This document shows, piece after piece, positions 1 to 5,367 of a stretch of DNA of 8,005 bases. Source of the DNA: Bacteroidota bacterium (GTDB lineage Bacteria; Bacteroidota; Rhodothermia; Rhodothermales; UBA10348); the NCBI GenBank assembly GCA_004356265.1, contig SMXK01000011.1:1-8005 (forward strand), given 5' to 3'. Made by a program: the position numbers and the translations under genes. Numbering within the stretch: the stretch's first letter is position 1; each line of letters starts with the position of its first letter. The notes under the pieces were generated by a model. The model saw only the letters and a list, made by a program, of their open reading frames with translations. It ran no database searches and was not told the origin of the DNA.

Positions 1-395
1 CTGGGAGGAGCTACAATCAAAACGCGCTGCCCTTTCCCGATGGGTACCGCAAGATCAACACACCGGAGTGTCGTGTTGTCAGCCTCCAGATTCATCTTGA
101 TTCTCTCTTCCGGAAAAATAACCCGACCCGTTTCGAACTCATACGTGCGCGACCACGCTTCTATGGGTTCTCCCATCGCACGGTCGATATGATGAACCTG
201 CATGTCTCCTTTTCGCCCGGGTCGGAGTGTCCCTTCCAGATGCATCCCGTCTCTCAGGTTGTACTTCTTGATAATTCCCGGAGAAACAAAAGCATCCTTT
301 TTCCCTTTCGGAAGATCGGGCCTGAACTCGCGAATAAATCCAAACTTCTTCTCCCCGATCAATTCGAGAATTCCATCAAATGTTTTTTCAGCCAT
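1..395 (-). CDS. rho: Transcription termination factor Rho, N-terminal part (gene runs off the left edge)
   Basis: Rho is the hexameric RNA-dependent ATPase that loads on nascent RNA and terminates transcription. About 131 residues are visible from ATG 395. Residues about 5-80 form the cold-shock-like primary RNA-binding domain, with KKFGFIR (the aromatic pair and Arg that contact RNA in E. coli Rho) and AFVSPGIIKKYNLRDG, matching the E. coli YVSPSQIRRFNLRTG segment. Then come VDLAVPIGKGQR and LIVAPP, which lead directly into the Walker A loop; the ATPase and secondary RNA-binding parts lie outside the window. The N-terminal helix bundle of E. coli Rho (about 45 residues) is absent: the RNA-binding domain starts almost at the first residue. 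The frame stays open upstream only to about 467, with GTG 452 as an alternative start, and that extension does not resemble the helix bundle. No Shine-Dalgarno is seen. The gene is divergent from the hydrolase gene. Identity is certain from motifs; the start is likely. Confidence 0.95.
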   Translation of the reverse strand, partial: MAEKTFDGILELIGEKKFGFIREFRPDLPKGKKDAFVSPGIIKKYNLRDGMHLEGTLRPGRKGDMQVHHIDRAMGEPIEAWSRTYEFETGRVIFPEERIKMNLEADNTTLRCVDLAVPIGKGQRVLIVAPP

Positions 396-414
396 TGTAG
401 TACTGGGTGGAAAC

Positions 415-437
415 AAGCCCGGACGAAAAGCCCGGAC
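415..437. repeat. 10-bp direct repeat in the rho leader
   Basis: AAGCCCGGAC occurs at 415-424 and again at 428-437, a period of 13 bp, ending about 20 bases before the rho start codon as read on the minus strand. On the rho transcript this gives two copies of GTCCGGGCTT. The repeat is exact. Any role in translation or autoregulation is guesswork, and a chance duplication is possible. Confidence 0.5.
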
Positions 438-492
438 AGGGTGCGAACTCACTGAAATGGGGCGAGCTCATGAACTAATGCTGGACCACAGA

Positions 493-533
493 CCCGATAA
501 AAACCTGCATATTCATACAGTGCATTTATCGGG
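493..533 (-). promoter_or_regulatory. Long inverted repeat, candidate structured rho leader
   Basis: A perfect 9-bp inverted repeat (CCCGATAAA at 493-501, TTTATCGGG at 525-533) encloses a second pair of TGCA words at 506-509 and 521-524. The predicted fold is a 9-bp stem, a four-base bulge on one side, a further 4-bp stem and an 11-base loop. It lies about 100 bases upstream of the rho start, so it would sit in the rho 5' leader if transcription begins further upstream. Neither strand shows a U-tract after the stem, so it does not look like an intrinsic terminator. It could be an attenuation structure, an operator or part of a small RNA. Confidence 0.45.
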
Positions 534-540
534 GACTTGA

Positions 541-584
541 GTATCTTTCTCTCGGAGTGCGGATAACGGGCCACTCCAGGATAC
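541..584. repeat. Nested inverted repeat in the rho/hydrolase intergenic region
   Basis: GGAGTG at 554-559 pairs with CACTCC at 572-577, and flanking GTATC at 541-545 pairs with GATAC at 580-584. This gives an inner 6-bp stem, an asymmetric internal loop (8 and 2 bases), an outer 5-bp stem and a 12-base apical loop. There is no T-tract. It lies just outside the stronger 493-533 repeat. It could be a second leader hairpin or a protein-binding site; chance cannot be excluded for stems this short. Confidence 0.3.
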
Positions 585-618
585 CAAATATTGCTGCACA
601 GGCTTGACAGCTGCTTAG

Positions 619-669
619 AATCAACAGTTTCGTGCAATCAACAGCAGTGGACAATCGACAGCAGCCACG
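619..669 (+). repeat. Three imperfect tandem 17-bp repeats upstream of the hydrolase
   Basis: Units begin at 619, 636 and 653 with an exact 17-bp period: AATCAACAGTTTCGTGC, AATCAACAGCAGTGGAC and AATCGACAGCAGCCACG. The first nine bases (AATCRACAG) are nearly invariant and the rest diverges. The first unit overlaps a TAGAAT word at 616-621 that may be a -10 box, so the array would occupy the promoter/start region of the hydrolase operon, a usual place for operator sites. It is too short and too diverged to be a CRISPR. A small hairpin, AGCAG-TCCGT-CTGCT, follows at 673-687. Confidence 0.45.
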
Positions 670-716
670 TGCAGCAGTCCGTCTGCTACCAATAACAATA
701 TAGTTGGTTTCTCAAC

Positions 717-1550
717 TTGCAGCAACGATCGTCTTCCGCATCCCATCGCAGCACCGTGACTGTCAATATTAAAGGCCATGAGACTGCCTTGGGATATGCT
801 GTCACAGGAGTAGAAGACGGCCATCAAGTGCTTGTGTTGCACGGATGGGGGAGCTCGTCGGCTGTAATGTCGGGGTTGATCAATGGCCTGGCAGATCAGT
901 GCCGGGTTTTTAGTCTTGACTTGCCTGGGCATGGGCTCAGCCCCATCTCGCCCGTTCCCTGGGGGTTGCCGGAGCAAGCAGATGCTGTATCTCAATTTCT
1001 TGCGAAGCATTCGACCAGTCCCGTTACGATTGTCGGACACTCGAACGGAGGAAGAATTGCTCTGTATATGGCGTCAGATGTTAAATTGTCAGCATTTACG
1101 ATTGGGCTCGTCCTTTTCAGCCCCTCTGGAATCCGGCGAGCGGCAAGCTTTGGTACCCGCGTGAAACGAACGGTCGCGGGCGTATTAAAAGCGCCCTTCA
1201 TGCTGCTGCCCGGAAGAGCTCGCGAATACGGGTTAGACTGGCTCCGGCATACGATTGTCTGGTCCCTCCTCGGCTCGAGTGATTACCGGGCTCTTGACGG
1301 AATTATGCGTGAGACCTTCGTGCTCACCGTAAACACATATGTGCAGGAGCGTCTTCAGCACATTCGCGTCCCGGTGTTAATCTTCTGGGGAGAAAATGAT
1401 CGAGATATCGACAAGCAACAGATACAGGCTCTCGAATCCGGGATTCCTGACGCTGGAGTAATGGTCGTGGAAAATGCCGGGCACTATGCGTTTCTGGATC
1501 GGACTGATATCGCCATTCAGGGCACGCTTAAATTCATCAATGCCCTGTGA
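717..1550 (+). CDS. Alpha/beta hydrolase, first gene of the MurF-like operon
   Basis: A soluble alpha/beta-hydrolase-fold enzyme of 277 residues; its substrate cannot be read from sequence. Visible elements are the oxyanion-loop motif HGWG at 42-45, DLPGHG at 68-73, the nucleophile elbow GHSNG with Ser109, the acid in WGENDRD (Asp228) and the catalytic His256 in NAGHYAF, so the triad is intact. Residues about 137-210 form a cap region rich in basic and hydrophobic residues (RVKRTVAGVLKAPFMLLPG), compatible with lipid or membrane contact. There is no signal peptide. The start is uncertain: TTG 717 gives the longest frame, but GTG 756 removes a low-complexity Ser-rich tail and begins right at the first beta strand. 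The stop codon overlaps the GTG start of the MurF-like gene (GTGA), which suggests translational coupling and a shared pathway. It resembles MhpC/proline iminopeptidase-type hydrolases in general layout only. Confidence 0.88.
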   Translation: MQQRSSSASHRSTVTVNIKGHETALGYAVTGVEDGHQVLVLHGWGSSSAVMSGLINGLADQCRVFSLDLPGHGLSPISPVPWGLPEQADAVSQFLAKHSTSPVTIVGHSNGGRIALYMASDVKLSAFTIGLVLFSPSGIRRAASFGTRVKRTVAGVLKAPFMLLPGRAREYGLDWLRHTIVWSLLGSSDYRALDGIMRETFVLTVNTYVQERLQHIRVPVLIFWGENDRDIDKQQIQALESGIPDAGVMVVENAGHYAFLDRTDIAIQGTLKFINAL

Positions 1551-3202
1551 TCGTTGTAATTACAATAGCGACCCTGGCAGTTCTATCCTGTTTGTCGCGC
1601 ATTGCTCGCAGATTACTCTTTTTCGGTCATCTTCTACAGTTGGAAGGATATAAGCCCGGCGAATATGTGGATTGGCTTCGCTCACACGTAAGGGATGCTG
1701 TTGTCAGAAAGTCGCACCTGTCTGGAGCGGTCGCGTTAGTTGGACTGTATTTCGGACTTTCCGTACTTGCTCTGGAATTCCCGGAATCTGGTTTCACGGG
1801 CTTTTTCGTGCTGGGTTTGGCCTGGCTCACCTGGGCGGGCCTCTTCTCCTCCTCCGGCCGATTCAGGAGGGACCGCTTAAAAAAACCACTTGTGTTTACA
1901 GCCAGAATGAGAAGAATCGGGGTCGTCGCGATTGCAATCTCGATTGTTCTTATTTTTCTGCCTCACATGTTGTTTCGAGCTGACGGCCCGTGGATGACAT
2001 TCGTATTGACTGTTTCCGGATTATACCTGGCTGATCTATTTGCGCCCGCCTCGATCGGGCTCGCTGTTGTGGCTCTTGAACCACTCGAAGCGACTATCCG
2101 AAACGGATTTAAACAAAAAGCCCGGGGGATTCTCGCAAATGCCGCCGATCTGGACATTATCGCCATAACGGGATCGTACGGCAAAACCAGTGTAAAATTC
2201 GCCGTTCAAACAGTTCTTGCCCATCGATTTGATGTACTGGCGACGCCAGGATCTTTTAACACACCGATGGGCATTTGCCGGGTAATTAACAACTCCCTGG
2301 CCCCTCAGAACAGGGTGTTAATCCTGGAAATGGGGATGCGCCATCCGGGTGATATTGCGGAATTGTGTGATATCGCGCGGCCAGATATTGCTTTGATCAC
2401 TTCGGTAGGTGTAGCGCATCTTGACTCCATGGGGTCGATCGAAGCAATCGCGGCGGAGAAGGCGTCTTTGTTATCGTTCGTTCGCGATGGAGGCTCCGCC
2501 GTCCTGAACGGTGACGACGAACGAGTGTTGAGAATGGCTGATTCGTTCGCCGGACGCTCCTGGATTGTAGCTACGAAGTCGGAAGTGAAAGCGGATATTT
2601 CAGCAATGGATATCGACTACGGCCCGACTGGCAGCTCATTTGCCGTGCGCGACGAATCAGGAGAATCAGCCCTCTTCCAGACGCGATTGTTAGGTCTGCA
2701 CAATGTTACTAATATCCTGATGGCTGTCGCTGTTGGTCGAATATATGGCCTGCGCCTGCGTCAGATTCAACACGCAGTTACTCGGCTTTCTCCCGTTCCC
2801 CACCGCCTTGAGTTAAAACAGGACGGTCAGATTACTGTAATCGACGATGCGTTCAACAGCAATCCTGTAGGCGCCAGAAATGCCGTTGAGATCCTGGGAC
2901 GCTTCACGACCGGCAAACGGGTAATTGTAACGCCGGGGATGATAGAGCTTGGTGATGAGCAAGAAGCAGCCAACCGGACGTTTGGAAAACAGATTGCAGC
3001 TGCAGCGGACATGGCCATTCTGGTTGGACGAGCCCAAACAAAAAGTATTGCCGACGGACTGCGAGAAGCAGGATTTCCTGACGACTCCGTACGTGTGGTC
3101 TCTTCGTTATTCGAGGCCCAGGACTTTATCCGCAATTCTTTGAGCGAGGGTGATATTGTCCTATACGAAAATGACCTGCCCGACCAGTTCAATGAATCCT
3201 GA
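1547..3202 (+). CDS. Membrane-anchored MurF-like Mur ligase
   Basis: Mur ligases use ATP to activate a carboxylate and join an amino acid or peptide to it; MurF adds D-Ala-D-Ala to the cell-wall precursor. Residues 1-170 hold about five membrane segments (near 1-17, 58-76, 82-101, 123-143, 149-167) with an amphipathic stretch around 27-45, which canonical MurF lacks. The ligase part has the P-loop AITGSYGKTS (206-215), Glu261 in EMG, His291, Lys305 at the place of the carbamylated lysine, GLHNVTN (383-389), HRLE (419-422) and DDAFNSNP (433-440), all MurF-type. The protein ends in VLYENDLPDQF where canonical MurF has a KGSR-type end. It starts at GTG 1547, overlapping the hydrolase stop, and overlaps rnhB by 11 bp. 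It could be a MurF that replaces or duplicates the standard enzyme, or, more likely, a ligase for another membrane-linked acceptor. Family assignment is firm; substrate unknown. Confidence 0.9.
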   Translation: MIVVITIATLAVLSCLSRIARRLLFFGHLLQLEGYKPGEYVDWLRSHVRDAVVRKSHLSGAVALVGLYFGLSVLALEFPESGFTGFFVLGLAWLTWAGLFSSSGRFRRDRLKKPLVFTARMRRIGVVAIAISIVLIFLPHMLFRADGPWMTFVLTVSGLYLADLFAPASIGLAVVALEPLEATIRNGFKQKARGILANAADLDIIAITGSYGKTSVKFAVQTVLAHRFDVLATPGSFNTPMGICRVINNSLAPQNRVLILEMGMRHPGDIAELCDIARPDIALITSVGVAHLDSMGSIEAIAAEKASLLSFVRDGGSAVLNGDDERVLRMADSFAGRSWIVATKSEVKADISAMDIDYGPTGSSFAVRDESGESALFQTRLLGLHNVTNILMAVAVGRIYGLRLRQIQHAVTRLSPVPHRLELKQDGQITVIDDAFNSNPVGARNAVEILGRFTTGKRVIVTPGMIELGDEQEAANRTFGKQIAAAADMAILVGRAQTKSIADGLREAGFPDDSVRVVSSLFEAQDFIRNSLSEGDIVLYENDLPDQFNES

Positions 3203-3857
3203 GATCCAGCCTTCTCTTTTTGAATCGATCCGAACTGACGACCCCGGTTCCAATGAAGCGGGCAGTGCCGGCTTGATATTCGAGCGCGAATTATGGTCGG
3301 CCGGAATACAACACATTGCCGGCGTCGATGAAGCAGGACGTGGCTGCCTCGCTGGCCCCGTGGTTGCAGCGGCTGTTATCTGCCCTCGGGAGTGTAAAAT
3401 AGATGGTGTGAACGACAGTAAAAAAATGTCTTCCAAAACACGAGAAGTTGCGCGAATCGAGATAATAAACTCCGCGTTGGCATATGGCATAGGGATATGT
3501 TCTCCTGAAGAAATCGATCATATGAATATCCTCTGGGCGGCGATGGAAGCAATGAAAAGGGCTGTCCAGTCACTCTCTTTGCGACCAGATTACGTTCTGA
3601 TAGACGGAAATCGATGTTTTCCGGATAGTCCCTGGCCATATAGAACAATTATTGGCGGAGACGCCCGCAGCCACAGTATCGCTGCCGCGTCCATACTGGC
3701 AAAAACACATCGTGACCATCTGATGCAGAAATTAGATCTCGAAAATCCCGGGTATGGTTGGGCCTCTAACAAGGGATATCCGACTCGCAAGCATTATGCG
3801 GCGCTGGACACTTATGGCCCCACAAAGTATCACCGCCGGTCCTTCCGGCTCCGTTGA
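3192..3857 (+). CDS. rnhB: Ribonuclease HII
   Basis: RNase HII cuts RNA in RNA-DNA hybrids and starts ribonucleotide excision repair by nicking 5' of single ribonucleotides in DNA. With the ATG at 3192 the protein has 221 residues, normal for the family. Motifs are GVDEAGRG (Asp46, Glu47 of the catalytic site), NDSKKM, YVLIDGNR (Asp138) and GDARSHSIAAASILAKTHRD (Asp157 and a later Asp175), then GYPTRKHYAAL and the terminal YGPTKYHRRSF typical of the family. All catalytic acids are present. About 30 residues precede the catalytic domain and contain QPSLF at 6-10, which fits the bacterial sliding-clamp-binding pentapeptide. An upstream ATG at 3150 would overlap the MurF-like gene by 53 bp and adds no family sequence, so 3192 is preferred. 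It is translated from within the end of the MurF-like gene, without a clear Shine-Dalgarno. Confidence 0.96.
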   Translation: MNPEIQPSLFESIRTDDPGSNEAGSAGLIFERELWSAGIQHIAGVDEAGRGCLAGPVVAAAVICPRECKIDGVNDSKKMSSKTREVARIEIINSALAYGIGICSPEEIDHMNILWAAMEAMKRAVQSLSLRPDYVLIDGNRCFPDSPWPYRTIIGGDARSHSIAAASILAKTHRDHLMQKLDLENPGYGWASNKGYPTRKHYAALDTYGPTKYHRRSFRLR

Positions 3858-3873
3858 TCCTATATTGATAGAT

Positions 3874-4959
3874 ATGCAAATCGACACGGAACTCGACACG
3901 GATCACCCAGCTATTTCATCACCACTTGTATCGGTGGTGATATTGACCTATAACGCGATCGAGACCGTACAGCAATGTTTGCCCAGCGTTGTTGCGTCTA
4001 CGTATCCGAATATTCAGATTCTTCTGGCAGATAATGCCTCGGATGATGGAACATGTGATTGGGTTGCTTCTACTTATCCCAATATCGAAATAATCAGGCA
4101 CTCCACAAATTTGCTTTTCTGCGCGGGCAACAATCGGGCGGTGGATCACGCGACCGGAGACTATATCGTGCTCCTGAATAATGACGTTGAGGTGGAGCCG
4201 GGATGGCTCGAGCCTCTTGTAGCGAGGCTCCTGAATCAACCTGAAATCGGTGCTGTTCAACCGAAATTGTTACAATTTCAGGACAGAACACTCTTTGAAT
4301 ATGCGGGCGGCGCAGGTGGGCATCTGGATCGATTCGGATATCCGTTTACGCGGGGTCGCTTGTTCTTTGAAATGGAAAAAGATACTGGGCAATACGACGA
4401 TGATGTCGAATTATTCTGGGCCTCCGGAGCTGCTTTATGCATCAGAAGGTCGTTGTATCTGAAACTGGGTGGCCTGGACGAACGATTCGAGATGCATATG
4501 GAAGAGATCGACCTGTGCTGGCGCTTGCAACGCCTGGGGTACAGCATTCAATCAGTGAGTGCAAGTCGAGTGTTCCATATTGGAGGAGCGTCGTTACCAC
4601 AGGGCTCTCCGCGCAAGACGTACCTGAATTACAGGAATAATATCCTGACGTTGTACAAAAATTTGACGCCTCAGGATTGGTTGAAGATTTTTCCGGCCCG
4701 GGTCTTGCTCGATGGAATAGGATTTCTCCGACTGCTGTTGCTCTTCAAGCCGCGAGAAGCCTTTGCGGTTCTGAGAGCATACGGCTCGGCCCACGTCATG
4801 AAAGCATCGATGAAGTCGGAACGGCCTCTCAGAACTGAGAAATCGATCTTACCGCATTATTCGAGGTCTATTGTGCTGGACTATTTCGTTCGAGGACACC
4901 GTAGATTTTCTGATCTTCCGGAGTCAGCGTTCAGAAAATCAACGAAGTCGATCAACTGA
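3874..4959 (+). CDS. Family 2 glycosyltransferase (rhamnosyltransferase-like)
   Basis: A cytoplasmic or membrane-peripheral GT-A glycosyltransferase of 361 residues, of the WbbL/COG1216 type that transfers a sugar from a nucleotide donor to an O-antigen, capsule or other envelope glycan. It has the nucleotide-binding strand VSVVILTYN (19-27), LLADNASDDGT (50-60), the DXD-like NND at 102-104 with VEVEPGW, then FWASGAALCIRRS and GGLDERF, and the acidic motif MEEIDLCWR (209-217) characteristic of this subgroup. The C-terminal part (about 250-320) has NYRNNILTLYKNL and an amphipathic or hydrophobic stretch LDGIGFLRLLLLF, likely membrane-associated. ATG 3874 lies 16 bases after rnhB and matches the normal start; the frame is open back to 3754 but that part only overlaps rnhB. 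Its 3' end overlaps the convergent DUF4293 gene by 21 bp. The sugar donor cannot be predicted. Confidence 0.92.
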   Translation: MQIDTELDTDHPAISSPLVSVVILTYNAIETVQQCLPSVVASTYPNIQILLADNASDDGTCDWVASTYPNIEIIRHSTNLLFCAGNNRAVDHATGDYIVLLNNDVEVEPGWLEPLVARLLNQPEIGAVQPKLLQFQDRTLFEYAGGAGGHLDRFGYPFTRGRLFFEMEKDTGQYDDDVELFWASGAALCIRRSLYLKLGGLDERFEMHMEEIDLCWRLQRLGYSIQSVSASRVFHIGGASLPQGSPRKTYLNYRNNILTLYKNLTPQDWLKIFPARVLLDGIGFLRLLLLFKPREAFAVLRAYGSAHVMKASMKSERPLRTEKSILPHYSRSIVLDYFVRGHRRFSDLPESAFRKSTKSIN

Positions 4960-5367
4960 CCTCAATAATTTGATATCGGTATTCACGCCCCGTCTTGCCA
5001 TGGTGAATAAGCCTGTAGCACTCAAGGGAGTGATGACAGCAAGTAAGGGTTGAATAGAATTCGCTTCGACAGATTCTACGCCCGGCAAGATTCCTCCGGA
5101 ATAGAGGCAAAAGCTTACAACAATAAGCCCAGCCAGTGATGTAACCATTATTGCGGAGATCACCTGCAATTGACGATCACGGTTGCGAAAGAGGGCTATT
5201 GAAAATAAACCGCCTGCGATGCCCAGACTGTTCAGGCCGAGACTGACCGGGGTGAACCAGTCTGAATGTTCCGCTGCCGGGCCCGTCCAAACTTCACTCA
5301 GCAGGAAATTTGAAGCCAGAAACAAGCAACCTGACAGCAGATAAACGGATTGGATTCTTTGAATCAT
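4939..5367 (-). CDS. DUF4293 family four-helix membrane protein
   Basis: A 142-residue inner-membrane protein of unknown function. The opening MIQRIQSVYLL and the closing LLRSVDRLR are the hallmarks of DUF4293, a family found mainly in Bacteroidetes and relatives. Four membrane segments are visible near residues 7-25, 41-60, 69-90 and 105-123, with a basic loop (RNRDRQ) after the second and a basic C-terminus, presumably cytoplasmic. The ATG at 5365-5367 overlaps the stop of the isocitrate dehydrogenase gene (ATGA), so it is probably co-transcribed and translationally coupled with it. The 3' end runs 21 bp into the end of the convergent glycosyltransferase gene, leaving no room for a private terminator. 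Family assignment rests on the terminal motifs and topology; function is not known. Confidence 0.85.
   Translation of the reverse strand: MIQRIQSVYLLSGCLFLASNFLLSEVWTGPAAEHSDWFTPVSLGLNSLGIAGGLFSIALFRNRDRQLQVISAIMVTSLAGLIVVSFCLYSGGILPGVESVEANSIQPLLAVITPLSATGLFTMARRGVNTDIKLLRSVDRLR

Larger units (their letters stand above)
396..716. other. Divergent intergenic region between rho and the hydrolase operon
   Basis: No credible protein-coding gene was found in these 321 bases; the open frames present are short and have no recognisable motif. The region must contain the rho promoter and leader on the minus strand and the hydrolase-operon promoter on the plus strand. It holds a 10-bp direct repeat, two nested inverted repeats and three tandem 17-bp repeats, listed separately. 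A TAGAAT at 616-621 could be a plus-strand -10 box with a weak TTGCTG 19 bp upstream. A TATAGT at 699-704 is another -10-like word without a good -35 partner. No convincing promoter for rho could be picked by eye. Confidence 0.7.

Noticed and set aside
493..533. Intrinsic terminator between rho and the hydrolase operon
   Set aside because: The stem is good but neither strand has a T-run after it, and the two genes diverge, so no terminator is expected there.
202..540. Open frame on the plus strand across the rho start
   Set aside because: It is antisense to the conserved RNA-binding domain of rho and then runs through intergenic repeats; no motif.
604..609. Perfect TTGACA word as a -35 box for the hydrolase operon
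   Set aside because: No -10-like sequence lies 16-18 bases downstream (the bases there read around CAGTTTCG), so it is not a credible promoter by itself.
619..669. Short CRISPR-like array
   Set aside because: The 17-bp units are contiguous, diverged and without spacers; no cas gene is present.
3150..3191. Upstream start for RNase HII
   Set aside because: It would overlap the MurF-like gene by 53 bp and adds residues not seen in the family; ATG 3192 gives a normal protein.
2827..3192. Open frame of 121 codons on the minus strand
   Set aside because: It is antisense to the conserved C-terminal domain of the MurF-like gene, with no recognisable motif; a shadow of that gene.
3754..3873. Upstream start for the glycosyltransferase
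   Set aside because: This part overlaps the conserved C-terminus of RNase HII in another frame and encodes no glycosyltransferase sequence.
5055..5078. Inverted repeat TAGAAT/ATTCTA as a terminator for the plus-strand operon
   Set aside because: It is only a 6-bp AT-rich stem inside the DUF4293 coding sequence with no T-tract.
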